From positions 1 to 10,664 of the forward strand of contig QOAX01000258.1 in the NCBI GenBank assembly GCA_003972865.1: DNA of 10,664 bases. Direction: 5' to 3'. Origin of the DNA: Verrucomicrobiota bacterium. GTDB taxonomy: Bacteria; Verrucomicrobiota; Verrucomicrobiia; Limisphaerales; UBA1096. The position numbers and the translations under genes were made by a program. Below are positions 1 through 7,055 of this stretch, piece after piece (the first letter of the stretch is position 1; each line of letters opens with the position of its first letter). The notes beneath the pieces are model-generated. The model was not told the DNA's origin. It saw nothing but the letters and a program-made list of their open reading frames with translations, and made no database searches.

Positions 1-600
1 GGCTGCTTGTTCTGGCGTCATCGTGTACGGCAGGTTCATGCAGACAAACGCCGCGTCGATCTTCTTCAGTGCGCGCATCTCCGGGATGTCCTCCGTGTCG
101 CCGCTCACGTACACGCGCTTGCCACCGAAGGTCATCACGTAGCCGTTGCCGCGGCCCTTGTTGTGAAACCGCAGCCGTGCTGGTGTCAGGTTGTACATCG
201 GCACCGCATCGATTTTCACACCCAGTTTCTCCACCGACCCGCCATTGGCCAAAGTGGTGATGCGTTTTTTTAGCCCTTCCGGCGCAAGCGCAGCCACGGC
301 CTCGGGAGTGATGACGACGGTCTTGTCCTTCACAATCTCCATGAGGGTATCCTTGTTGAAGTGATCGCCGTGGATGTCGGTCACCAGCACGAGATCCGGC
401 GTGCCGTGCGACTTGAACAGTGCCGCGCCGCCGACTGGGTCGATAAAAACCGTCTTGCCGTTCCACTTGAACACCACGGTACCGTGCCTGACCGGATGCA
501 CCTCCAGGTCGCCCTTGGTCGTCTTGATCTTGTCAGCGGCTTGGGCCGTGATTGCGCCAGCCAAGGTCAGCTCAAAAACGAATCGAATCATTGTTTTCAT
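1..600 (-). CDS. Exported metallo-beta-lactamase-fold hydrolase (C-terminus off window)
   Basis: The reading frame starts at ATG 598-600 and runs off the left edge, so 200 N-terminal residues are visible. Residues 1-22 look like a signal peptide ending in AITAQA, so the protein probably acts outside the cytoplasm. The metal-binding loop is TDIHGDH at residues 74-80, a variant of the MBL-fold HxHxDH motif in which the first histidine is Asp75. Other fold landmarks are H146 in FHNKGRGNGYV, and SGDTED at 166-171 with the conserved Asp168. The segment MNLPYTMTPEQAA near the visible end resembles UlaG/YqjP-like L-ascorbate-lactonase-type MBL proteins. The substrate cannot be told from sequence. 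It is the last visible gene of the minus-strand run, 66 bp after lgt, and may be cotranscribed or have its own promoter. There is no Shine-Dalgarno sequence. Fold confidence is high; function is unknown. Confidence 0.85.
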   Translation of the reverse strand, partial: MKTMIRFVFELTLAGAITAQAADKIKTTKGDLEVHPVRHGTVVFKWNGKTVFIDPVGGAALFKSHGTPDLVLVTDIHGDHFNKDTLMEIVKDKTVVITPEAVAALAPEGLKKRITTLANGGSVEKLGVKIDAVPMYNLTPARLRFHNKGRGNGYVMTFGGKRVYVSGDTEDIPEMRALKKIDAAFVCMNLPYTMTPEQAA

Positions 601-666
601 GCCAAATAATCAAAAAGAGTCCGGCGCATCCTACCGCCAAGTCAAGCGGTTGACCAAGGTTTTTGG

Positions 667-1485
667 TTACGCCACAGGCCTGGCCAAGGGCCGGCGGCGC
701 AGGAGAATGATCAGGGCGATGCCGATGGGCAGCAAAAACAGGCTGAGCTGCTGCCCCGGCTTGACCCAGCCAAACCACAGTTGCTCCGCCTGGTAGTCAC
801 CCCGGAAAAACTCGACGACAAAGCGGTTGATCGAGTAGCCCGCGAGGTACAGGCCGAACACCTGGCCGTCAAACCGTTTGTGCCGGTACAACCAGGCCAA
901 GCCGCCGTACAGGGCCACGTTCAACAGCGCGGAGTAGATCTGCGTCGGGTGGACATACAGCGAGTGCGCAGCGTCGGCCGGCGCTTGGCCAAGCGCGGTG
1001 AAGGCTGGACTGTACGCCGGAAATTGAACGGCCCACGGCAGGTCGCATGCGGTTCCGAAACAGCAGCCGTACATCAGGCAGCCCAAGCGTCCCAGCGCTT
1101 GGCCAAGTGGGATGCTCGGGGCAAAGGCGTCGGCGATTTTCCATAGAGGCTGTTTACCGTGCAGCCGGGTGTAAAGGATCACCGCCAGCGCCGCGCCAAT
1201 GAACCCGCCGTGAAACACAAGGCCGCCGCCGCGAAAATCAAGCAAATGTGAAAGCGGTTGATCGACATATTGCTCCTCCCAGTAGGTGACCACGTGCATC
1301 GCCCGGGCGCCGATCATGCCGGCGAGAATAATCCATACGCCGAGATCGGAGATGACTTTGCCGTCGAGCTTGTCGAGGACGCACCGGCGGCTGGCGGTCC
1401 ACAGCCCGACGAGGAAACCACCGGCCACAAGGATGCCGTACCAGTAGATTGCGAAGCCGCCGATCTTGAAGGCGATGGGATCCAT
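667..1485 (-). CDS. lgt: Prolipoprotein diacylglyceryl transferase (Lgt)
   Basis: This 272-residue inner-membrane enzyme transfers diacylglyceryl from phosphatidylglycerol to the lipobox cysteine of prolipoproteins, the first step of lipoprotein maturation. The sequence shows several hydrophobic segments (about 12-30, 48-66, 90-105, 180-198, 215-230 and 245-262). It has GGGLVFHGG with the catalytic-type His92, the family signature GRLGCLMYGCCFG at 132-144 with the essential Arg133, HPTQIYSALL, and EFFRGDYQ near the C-terminus. GRxGC replaces the proteobacterial GRxGN, a variant I believe is common outside Proteobacteria. Length is normal. ATG 1483-1485 lies 8 bp after the stop of the DUF3106-like gene, suggesting translational coupling within the sigma-factor operon. 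A perfect 16-bp palindrome at 981-996 encodes ALGQAP in a loop just before HPTQIY; a second copy gives LGQA at 127-130. Confidence 0.95.
   Translation of the reverse strand: MDPIAFKIGGFAIYWYGILVAGGFLVGLWTASRRCVLDKLDGKVISDLGVWIILAGMIGARAMHVVTYWEEQYVDQPLSHLLDFRGGGLVFHGGFIGAALAVILYTRLHGKQPLWKIADAFAPSIPLGQALGRLGCLMYGCCFGTACDLPWAVQFPAYSPAFTALGQAPADAAHSLYVHPTQIYSALLNVALYGGLAWLYRHKRFDGQVFGLYLAGYSINRFVVEFFRGDYQAEQLWFGWVKPGQQLSLFLLPIGIALIILLRRRPLARPVA
981..996. repeat. Longest iterated palindrome copy, inside lgt
   Basis: GCGCTTGGCCAAGCGC is a perfect 16-bp palindrome encoding ALGQA in a loop of Lgt. Another copy of the core with a 10-bp perfect palindrome lies at 1098-1107 in the same gene. Confidence 0.8.
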
Positions 1486-1493
1486 TCGGCCGT

Positions 1494-2447
1494 TCAGCGA
1501 ATGGTGTTGGTGACCACGGTCTGGGCCGGCGCGGTCTCATCCACCAGGCCGGGCGGCAGCGGGGGCCGGGACTCATTCCCGAAGCCGGGTGGCAGCGGCG
1601 GCATCTGCGTCACGAGCGTCCGCCACTTTTTGCGTTCGCCCTCGCTCATGCCGTTCCAGCGCTCGGTGTTGCGAAAGAATGCGGTGCGCTCGTCCTGCGA
1701 CATGTTGGCCATTTTTTCAATCGACCGGATGACCAGCTCGCGCTGGGTGCGGGACATGGCCTTGAAATGCTCGAGGCTGGCTTCCATCCGCACCCGCTCC
1801 CGGCCTGACAAGTGGCGCAGCGCGCGTTCCTGTTCCGCAACCGGCATGTCAAAAAACCGTTGAAACTGGCGGGTCATCCGGCGGCGTTCCGGCTTCGGTT
1901 TTTCGCGCCAGGCCGTGATCCGCCCCTCGATTCCCTCCCTCAACCGGGCCGGCATTTTTTCGATGTGGTTGGTCAGCGCGACGTGGGACTGGCGGCCCCG
2001 ACCGAAACTGGAGAGGTAGCGGAAAAACGACTCGTTCTTGAGCAGCTCGGCGCGGACGCCGGCCTCCAGCTTGTCCCAGCCGGTCAACCGCCGCTCGATG
2101 TCGGTACGGAATCGCTCCGGCACGGAAGCCAGCCGCTTGGCCCGGTCGGCCTTCGCCGTTTTCATGAGCGGCATCAGGTGCCAGCGAAAATCCAGTGCGT
2201 CGAGCTTGCGGTTGCGCTCGGCCTCCGTCATGGCGGCGTATTCGCGGACCTTGGCCTGCACAAGCTTGCGATGACGCTCGGAGGAAATCTTGAACCCGCC
2301 CACCGCTGCCTCGCGTTCGGCCTCGGGCAGCAAGACGATTTTTTTGAAGACGGCAAACGGCGAGTCGGCAGCCAGCGCACCAATGGCCGCACTCATCGCC
2401 AATATCGGCGGCATGAGCAGGCGGGCAACTGTGACTCGCAATTTCAT
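1494..2447 (-). CDS. Exported helical-repeat protein, DUF3106-like
   Basis: The product has 317 residues from ATG 2445-2447, four bases after the anti-sigma stop. An in-frame ATG at 2525 lies inside the anti-sigma gene and was rejected. Residues 1-27 form a clear signal peptide ending in GALA before ADSPF. The mature part is charged and helical and built from degenerate repeats of about 20-25 residues that start like M(T/S)xxER and end in an aromatic residue. Examples are MTEAERNRKLDALDFRW, ANMSQDERTAFFRNTERW and MSEGERKKW. This matches the character of DUF3106, whose members often lie beside sigma/anti-sigma pairs. The C-terminus holds two proline-rich copies of PPLPPG(F/L). No catalytic motif is visible. 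From context it is a periplasmic partner of the sigma/anti-sigma pair, perhaps stress-sensing or envelope-protecting, but that is inference. The family assignment is by pattern only. Confidence 0.75.
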   Translation of the reverse strand: MKLRVTVARLLMPPILAMSAAIGALAADSPFAVFKKIVLLPEAEREAAVGGFKISSERHRKLVQAKVREYAAMTEAERNRKLDALDFRWHLMPLMKTAKADRAKRLASVPERFRTDIERRLTGWDKLEAGVRAELLKNESFFRYLSSFGRGRQSHVALTNHIEKMPARLREGIEGRITAWREKPKPERRRMTRQFQRFFDMPVAEQERALRHLSGRERVRMEASLEHFKAMSRTQRELVIRSIEKMANMSQDERTAFFRNTERWNGMSEGERKKWRTLVTQMPPLPPGFGNESRPPLPPGLVDETAPAQTVVTNTIR

Positions 2448-2451
2448 GGGA

Positions 2452-2943
2452 TTACTTGAGGGCGGCCCAGAGTTCCTCGTCGATCGGGTCGGCCTGGTCG
2501 ATCGCCTCGATGGCCTCGAAGTCACTCAACAACCCGGGGGCCATCTCGGCGATGGTTGCCACCGCATGCAGGCTTGCAGCCATCTCTGCCCGGTTCCGGT
2601 TGAGGTACGACTGGTAGCCGACGCCGATGACGACCATCGCGAGCGCCGCGGCGGCCGCGATTTGGATGGGACGAAATTGCGGGGCGAGGAGCTTCCGCCA
2701 CCACGCCTGGCCAAGCGCCGGCCCGGGGGCTTCGGCCCGGCGGACTTCGTCCAGCACGCGGGCGGTGAAATTGCTCGCCACCGGCGCATCGGGCAGCGCG
2801 ACCAGCAGACGGTCAAGTGCTTCCCACTCGGCCTGCTCGTCGGGATTCGCAGCCAGCCAGCGCTCCAGCTTGGCCAACTCGGCATCGGTCAGGTCACGCT
2901 CGCGCGCCGTTTGCAACAGGTTCTCAAACTCGGATTGTTTCAT
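2452..2943 (-). CDS. Membrane-anchored anti-sigma factor (zinc-free type)
   Basis: The product has 163 residues. Residues 1-67 are a helical cytoplasmic domain with a typical anti-sigma start (DLTDAELAKLERWLAANPDEQAEWEALDRLL) and no cysteine, so it lacks the HxxxCxxC zinc motif of ZAS proteins. One transmembrane segment lies at about 93-113 (IQIAAAAALAMVVIGVGY). The remaining 50 residues are predicted outside the cytoplasm and end acidic (FEAIEAIDQADPIDEELWAALK). In such systems the N-terminal domain holds the sigma factor inactive until the membrane protein is cleaved or changes shape. The assignment rests on topology and on its place just after an ECF sigma gene, since the sequence is generic. 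It is the only gene here with a strong Shine-Dalgarno sequence (AAGGAAAGG at 2949-2957), which fits internal operon translation. Residues 76-80 are ALGQA, encoded by a mismatched copy of the window-wide palindrome. Confidence 0.8.
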   Translation of the reverse strand: MKQSEFENLLQTARERDLTDAELAKLERWLAANPDEQAEWEALDRLLVALPDAPVASNFTARVLDEVRRAEAPGPALGQAWWRKLLAPQFRPIQIAAAAALAMVVIGVGYQSYLNRNRAEMAASLHAVATIAEMAPGLLSDFEAIEAIDQADPIDEELWAALK

Positions 2944-2948
2944 TGTCG

Positions 2949-2957
2949 CCTTTCCTT
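2949..2957 (-). promoter_or_regulatory. Shine-Dalgarno site of the anti-sigma gene
   Basis: AAGGAAAGG on the minus strand ends 5 nt before ATG 2941-2943. It is unusual here because the first genes of transcripts in this window lack such sites, which supports translation of the anti-sigma gene from the sigma-factor mRNA. Confidence 0.65.
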
Positions 2958-2992
2958 AAAAACCAAGAGTACAAAAAAGTTTTGTCATCGGG

Positions 2993-3601
2993 TCATTTTT
3001 TCTGCCATTCACCTGATTTCAGGTACGGTTTCAGGCGGCTTTTGAGCACCAACCGGCCACGGAAAATGATCGATTTTACTGCCGTCAGTGAGATTCCGCC
3101 CAGCACATCGGCAATTTCCTCGTAGCTGACGCCACCCTCACGGCAGAGCAGCAGCGCGGTGCGCTGTTTTTCCGGCAGATCCATCAGCGCCTCCTCGACC
3201 TTCGCACGCAGTTCGGCGCTGAGAGTGGCATCAGCCGGGATCGGGCTGGCGGCATCCTCCACCACGCGCAGCGGCTGGAATGTGTTGTCGGGACGCGGCT
3301 CGTCGAGTGAGTCAGCCGGGTGGCGCATGCGCCGCCGGATCTCGTTCAGGCCGAGGTTGCGGGCGATGGTGAAAAGCCAGGTGGTGAACTTGCTGGCCGC
3401 CTCGTAGCGTTCGCGGTTTTTCCAGACCTGGACGAAGACGTTCTGGGCGATGTCCTCCGCCTCGTCGAGGTCGTTGATCAGCCGGTAGACCAGGTTCATC
3501 ACCGGCTGCTTGAACTTCTCCACCAATTCCTCGTAGGCCGACAAGTCTCCCCCTTTCACCCTCAACATCAGGGCCACGTCGGGATCGTTCCTGTCAACCA
3601 T
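2993..3601 (-). CDS. ECF-type RNA polymerase sigma factor
   Basis: The product has 202 residues from ATG 3599-3601 (MVDRNDPDVALML). A longer frame to 3688 was rejected because it would cover the promoter and non-conserved palindrome copies. Region sigma-2 spans about residues 22-92 and carries the core-binding helix (DEAEDIAQNVFVQVW) and the -10 recognition part (FTTWLFTIARNLGLNEIRRR). A linker follows, then sigma-4 at about 125-190 (LMDLPEKQRTALLLCREGGVSYEEIADVLGG...). There are no extra C-terminal domains. The recognition helix is odd: aligned by eye with E. coli RpoE, VLGGISLTAVKSIIFRGR has one extra residue in the turn, and Ile replaces the usual Arg after VKS. It heads the minus-strand operon, with its anti-sigma factor 49 bp downstream, so it probably drives this operon, although the promoter in front of it looks vegetative. 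The regulon cannot be deduced. Confidence 0.9.
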   Translation of the reverse strand: MVDRNDPDVALMLRVKGGDLSAYEELVEKFKQPVMNLVYRLINDLDEAEDIAQNVFVQVWKNRERYEAASKFTTWLFTIARNLGLNEIRRRMRHPADSLDEPRPDNTFQPLRVVEDAASPIPADATLSAELRAKVEEALMDLPEKQRTALLLCREGGVSYEEIADVLGGISLTAVKSIIFRGRLVLKSRLKPYLKSGEWQKK

Positions 3602-3609
3602 GCCACAAA

Positions 3610-3638
3610 AATCTAGGTTACGCTTGGCCAAGCGGCAA
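3610..3638 (-). promoter_or_regulatory. Candidate promoter of the sigma-factor operon
   Basis: On the minus strand TTGCCG (3633-3638) and TAGATT (3610-3615) are 17 bp apart, matching the vegetative -35/-10 consensus at 4/6 each. The -10 box ends 8 nt before the ATG, so transcription would start at or within about two bases of the start codon. The perfect palindrome CGCTTGGCCAAGCG (3621-3634) fills most of the spacer and touches the -35 box, so any protein binding it could control this promoter. Confidence 0.5.
3621..3634. repeat. Iterated palindrome CGCTTGGCCAAGCG, intergenic copy
   Basis: A perfect 14-bp palindrome between the divergent sigma and glnD genes. A near copy, CGCCTGGCCAAGCG, lies at 3661-3674, 40 bp away start to start. 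This is the only place where two copies of the window-wide repeat sit outside coding sequence; see the finding on the repeat. Confidence 0.8.
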
Positions 3639-3677
3639 GGTTGCGGATGAGGGAAAACGGCGCCTGGCCAAGCGGAA

Positions 3678-3706
3678 TTGTTTCGCACGCCGAGCGCGGC
3701 TAGACT
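3678..3706 (+). promoter_or_regulatory. Candidate promoter of glnD
   Basis: TTGTTT (3678-3683) and TAGACT (3701-3706) are 17 bp apart. The -10 box ends 8 nt before GTG 3715, matching the spacing seen at five other genes here and predicting a leaderless or nearly leaderless mRNA. If glnD instead starts at ATG 3757, the leader would be about 43 nt. Confidence 0.5.
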
Positions 3707-3714
3707 CCCGCCGC

Positions 3715-6528
3715 GTGCCGCGGAACGTCACAGACCAACCCAACGCCACGGAGTTGATGGCCATCCCCAACGACAGCACCCCCGCCGGGGAGCTGCCGGG
3801 ACTGAAGCGGTATCTCAAGACGGAGTCGGCCCGCCTGCAGCGGTGGCATCGTGATGGTGGCGGCGGTCTCGAGGTGTGCCTTGGCCGGTCGCGGATGATC
3901 GACACACTGCTCCGGGTGCTGTTCGAGTGGTCGCTGGCAAGCTTCGAGCCGACCGGCGTCGCGCGCAGGCTCAAGGTCTCGCTCGTCGCGATCGGCGGCT
4001 ACGGGCGCGCGGAACTCTGCCCTCACAGCGACGTCGACATCATGCTGCTGCACAACGGCTCGGCGCCGAGCCTGACCCACGTCTACAGGCATCCTCTTCT
4101 CGAGAAACTCACAGGCCCCGGCGGCTTGATCTATACGCTTTACGACCTCGGCATGAAGGTCGGCCACTCGGTGCGCAACATTCAGGATGCGGTTAACATC
4201 GCCAACGACGACATGAAGACCAAGACGTCGCTGATCGAGTCGCGCCTCATAACCGACGACACCGCGCTGTTCGAGCAGTTCCAGCAGCGGCTCGAGGCCA
4301 GGTGCGTCCGCAACCACGTCGATGGCTACCTGCAGATGCGCATCGGCGACCAGGACGCGCGTCGCGTGAAGTTCGGCAACTCCGCCCTGCTGCAGGAGCC
4401 AAACATCAAGAACGGCTGCGGCGGCCTGCGCGACTATCAGAATCTGCTGTGGATGACTCACTTCAAGTACGGCGCACACACGCTCGAACAGCTCGAAGCC
4501 CAGGGGATGATCCGCCCCAAGAACCGCCAGCAGCTTGAAGCCGGCTACGACTTCCTGCTGCGCACCCGCAACGAGCTGCACTATCAAACCACCCGGCTGG
4601 TGGACGACATGCCCAAGGCGCTTCAGCCGAAGGTGGCCTGGCAGCTTGGCTACAAGGATCGCTCGCCGGCGGGGCGGCTGGAGGCGTTCATGCGCGATCT
4701 CTACACGTACCTGCGGGCGATCCATTTGATCACCCGCATGGTCGAGCGACGGCTGGCCCTCCGCCCCAAGCCCGTCCGCCGCCTGCCGTCTCTGCGCACG
4801 CTTTTTGGCGGGGGCGAAAAAACGGAGACGCTCGACGGCTTCAGCATCATCGACGGCGAACTGGCGCCGGCCTCGCCGCGCGTGTTCAAGGAACAGCCGC
4901 GCCGGCTCATGCGCGTGTTCCTGCACGCGCAGCAGCGCGGCCTCGACTTTCATCCCGACCTGACGCAGCTACTCCGTGACAGCGTGTCGCTGGTGGACGA
5001 CGGCTTCGTTCACGATCCCGAAGTGCGCGAGACGTTCCTCGAGATCCTCAACCGGCGCGGCAGCGTCGCCCCCGCCCTGCGCGCCATGCACGAGGTCGAT
5101 CTGCTCGGCCGTTACATTCCCGAGTTTGGCCGGATGACCTGCCTAGTGCAGCATGAGTTCTTTCACGCCTACGCCGCCGATGAGCACACGCTTGTCTGCC
5201 TCGGGAAACTCGACCGGGTCTGGAACGCCCAGAAGCCGCCTTTCATTCACTACGCCCACATCCTGCAGGACATCGACCTGCCGTACCTGCTCTACCTCGC
5301 GCTGTTCCTTCACGACGCCGGCAAGGGGATGGAGAGTGGCGACCACGTGAAGGACGGCACCGCCGTCGCCCTGAAGGTTGGCGAACGGCTTGGCCTCACT
5401 CCCCGCCGCCTGGGCCGGCTTCAGTTTCTCGTGGAGCACCACCTGCTCATGGCCGAGACCTCCCAGCGGCGCGACATCGACTCGCCAACGGTCATCCGCC
5501 AGTTCGCCGAGACGGTGCAGGACGAGGAAAACCTGGCCATGCTCACGCTGCTGACGTTCGCCGACTCGCTCGGCACCAGTGACGACCTGTGGAACGAGTT
5601 CAAGAACACCCTGCTGCAGACCCTCTACCGCCGCGCCGGCCGACGCATGGCCAGCGGCAGGGACTACGCCCGGGCGGAGAAGGAGCGCTTGGCCAAGCTC
5701 AAGCAGGAAGTGCGCGAACAGTTGCCGGCGCAACTCTCGGAGGAGGAACTCGAGGCGCACTTCCGGCACCTCACGCCCCGCTATTTCCGGGCGCACTCGC
5801 TCCGGCACATCCACATCGACCTCGAGCAGGTCAACCGCTTCCTCAAGCGCGTGGTTGACGGCGCCGGCCCGAAGGTGCTCGAGCCGGTGATCTCCTGGTA
5901 CGACCAGTCGGCGCGCGGCTACACCTCGGTCAAGGTCTGCACCTGGGATCGGCCGGGGCTCTTCACCACGATTTCCGGGGCGCTGGCCGCGTCGGGGCTG
6001 AACATCCTGAGCGCACGGGTCTTCTCACGCGGTGACGGGATCATCATCGACACCTTCTCTGTCGTGAACGCCCAAACCGGCGGCCTGGCCAGGCGGCCCG
6101 AGCGCGACGCGTTCAAAAAATGGCTCATCCGGGCACTACTGCCCGGCGAATCGCCTGAATTCGAGTCACAGATCGATAGCTTGGCCAAGCCCAGCACATC
6201 AGCGGAATGGCAACTGCCAACACGCATCCGCATCGACACCGAGTCGGCCAAGACGCGCACCATCATCGAGGTCGAGTCCGAGGACCGGCTTGGCCTGCTG
6301 CACCGCATCTCCAGAGTGCTGACCCGGCACGGACTCAGCATCCACGTCGCGCGCATCAGCACCGAGAAGGGCGCCGCGATCGACACCTTCTACGTCCGGA
6401 CCGCCGCCGGGAAAAAACCAACCGACAAGGCGCTGCTCCGGCAAGTACAGTCTGACCTTGAGGCAGAACTCAGCGAACAGGCGGCAGTGAGCAGTAAGCA
6501 GAAAAAAGACACGGATTTCACGGATTAA
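3715..6528 (+). CDS. glnD: Bifunctional uridylyltransferase/uridylyl-removing enzyme GlnD
   Basis: GlnD senses glutamine and adds UMP to, or removes it from, PII proteins, thereby controlling nitrogen assimilation. The 937 residues show the full domain order. A nucleotidyltransferase domain has GGYGRAEL at 94-101 and the metal-binding pair Asp106/Asp108, followed by the family segment IKNGCGGLRDYQNLLWM. An HD hydrolase domain has His480, His533-Asp534 (HDAGKG) and His575-His576. Two ACT domains lie at about 737-805 and 846-905 (DRPGLF and DRLGLLHRIS). Length fits GlnD. GTG 3715 was chosen because a promoter ends 8 nt upstream and the first codons share the gene's G/C-rich third positions; ATG 3757 is the alternative, with a poorly spaced GGAG. 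The last six residues (DTDFTD) and the TAA come from a dispersed repeat. No glnB, glnK or amt is nearby, so the PII partner must be elsewhere. Confidence 0.95.
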   Translation: MPRNVTDQPNATELMAIPNDSTPAGELPGLKRYLKTESARLQRWHRDGGGGLEVCLGRSRMIDTLLRVLFEWSLASFEPTGVARRLKVSLVAIGGYGRAELCPHSDVDIMLLHNGSAPSLTHVYRHPLLEKLTGPGGLIYTLYDLGMKVGHSVRNIQDAVNIANDDMKTKTSLIESRLITDDTALFEQFQQRLEARCVRNHVDGYLQMRIGDQDARRVKFGNSALLQEPNIKNGCGGLRDYQNLLWMTHFKYGAHTLEQLEAQGMIRPKNRQQLEAGYDFLLRTRNELHYQTTRLVDDMPKALQPKVAWQLGYKDRSPAGRLEAFMRDLYTYLRAIHLITRMVERRLALRPKPVRRLPSLRTLFGGGEKTETLDGFSIIDGELAPASPRVFKEQPRRLMRVFLHAQQRGLDFHPDLTQLLRDSVSLVDDGFVHDPEVRETFLEILNRRGSVAPALRAMHEVDLLGRYIPEFGRMTCLVQHEFFHAYAADEHTLVCLGKLDRVWNAQKPPFIHYAHILQDIDLPYLLYLALFLHDAGKGMESGDHVKDGTAVALKVGERLGLTPRRLGRLQFLVEHHLLMAETSQRRDIDSPTVIRQFAETVQDEENLAMLTLLTFADSLGTSDDLWNEFKNTLLQTLYRRAGRRMASGRDYARAEKERLAKLKQEVREQLPAQLSEEELEAHFRHLTPRYFRAHSLRHIHIDLEQVNRFLKRVVDGAGPKVLEPVISWYDQSARGYTSVKVCTWDRPGLFTTISGALAASGLNILSARVFSRGDGIIIDTFSVVNAQTGGLARRPERDAFKKWLIRALLPGESPEFESQIDSLAKPSTSAEWQLPTRIRIDTESAKTRTIIEVESEDRLGLLHRISRVLTRHGLSIHVARISTEKGAAIDTFYVRTAAGKKPTDKALLRQVQSDLEAELSEQAAVSSKQKKDTDFTD
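5687..5698. repeat. Iterated palindrome copy GCTTGGCCAAGC inside glnD
   Basis: A perfect 12-bp palindrome encoding part of ERLAKLK in the linker after the HD domain. It is the same repeat read in the Leu-Ala-Lys frame. A second 12-bp copy lies at 6179-6190 in the linker between the ACT domains (SLAKPS). Confidence 0.7.
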
Positions 6529-6540
6529 CATATCCGTGTC
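6508..6540. repeat. Dispersed inverted repeat, GACACGGAT family, copy 1
   Basis: Arms GACACGGAT (6508-6516) and ATCCGTGTC (6532-6540) flank a 15-nt loop. The left side continues as GACACGGATTTCACGGAT, identical over 18 nt to copy 2 at 7077. Similarity to copy 2 continues past the right arm (GTGTCC then ACTTGAA). The element overlaps the 3' end of glnD and supplies its last six codons and stop. It lies between convergent glnD and the Rrf2 gene and could act as a two-way hairpin terminator, although there is no T-tract. Confidence 0.75.
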
Positions 6541-6555
6541 CGAACTTGAAACTGT

Positions 6556-7017
6556 TCAGATGATATAATCGAGCGGGTTTTCGAGTGGCCCCTGCAGGTC
6601 TCGGACGCGGTCGCACAGATGCGCCACGCTCACCCCCTCCAGCACGCCGACGATTGCGTCGCGCACCTCCTGCATCACGCTGCGGATCGCGCACTTGCCT
6701 TCGTCGGGACAGGAACAGCGTTGGTAATAATTCACACTCACACACCCCACCGGTGCCAGCGGCCCCTCCAAGTGACGAATAATATCCGCCAATGAAATCT
6801 CCTCCGGCCCGCGCTGCAGTCGATAGCCACCCGCCACCCCGCGTTTGCTCACCACGAACCCAGCCGACTTCAAGTCATTGAGAATCTGCTCCAAAAACCG
6901 GCGCGGAATATTCTGCTGCTGAGCAATATCCCTGATGCGCACCACGGCCGGTCCATGGTTCATCCCCAGAACCAACAGCGCCCGCAAAGCATACTCACCC
7001 CGTTGCGACAATTTCAT
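6556..7017 (-). CDS. Rrf2-family Fe-S transcriptional regulator, IscR-like
   Basis: The product has 153 residues, normal for Rrf2 regulators such as IscR, NsrR and RirA. The N-terminal MKLSQRGEYALRALLVL and the winged helix-turn-helix at about 27-67 (IRDIAQQQNIPRRFLEQILNDLKSAGFV, then RGVAGGYRL) are family hallmarks. The cluster region has Cys92, Cys101, Cys103 and Cys109 in the sensor loop, so a 2Fe-2S or 4Fe-4S cluster is expected. The spacing resembles IscR (92/98/104) with an insertion and an extra CxC. The -35 region is covered by a near-perfect IscR type 1 operator, so autoregulation is likely. No isc or suf genes are next to it: glnD converges from one side, and the upstream glyoxalase-like gene has its own promoter. 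Whether it senses Fe-S status, NO or iron is open, but the operator favours an IscR-type role. Confidence 0.92.
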   Translation of the reverse strand: MKLSQRGEYALRALLVLGMNHGPAVVRIRDIAQQQNIPRRFLEQILNDLKSAGFVVSKRGVAGGYRLQRGPEEISLADIIRHLEGPLAPVGCVSVNYYQRCSCPDEGKCAIRSVMQEVRDAIVGVLEGVSVAHLCDRVRDLQGPLENPLDYII

Positions 7018-7027
7018 GCCAAGGCGG

Positions 7028-7055
7028 AAGCTATAATCCCGACTAATTTAGTCAA
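7028..7055 (-). promoter_or_regulatory. Candidate promoter of the Rrf2 gene
   Basis: TTGACT (7050-7055, 5/6 to the -35 consensus) and TAGCTT (7028-7033) are 16 bp apart on the minus strand. The -10 box ends 10 nt before ATG 7017. The -35 box lies wholly within the IscR-like operator, so a bound regulator would block RNA polymerase. Confidence 0.55.

Noticed and set aside
2944..2992. Separate promoter for the anti-sigma gene in the 49-bp gap
   Set aside because: There is no -35/-10 pair I trust; the strong Shine-Dalgarno sequence suffices for cotranscribed translation.
3602..3688. 29-residue N-terminal extension of the sigma factor
   Set aside because: The region holds two palindrome copies and a promoter in front of ATG 3601, and sigma homology begins after that ATG.
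3700..4953. 417-codon open frame on the minus strand opposite glnD
   Set aside because: It is the shadow of a GC-rich gene; glnD on the plus strand has every family motif and the antisense translation shows none.
7032..7037. Perfect TATAAT on the plus strand
   Set aside because: No plus-strand gene follows within the Rrf2/glyoxalase region, and no -35 was seen at a suitable distance; it overlaps the operator and -10 region of the minus-strand promoter.
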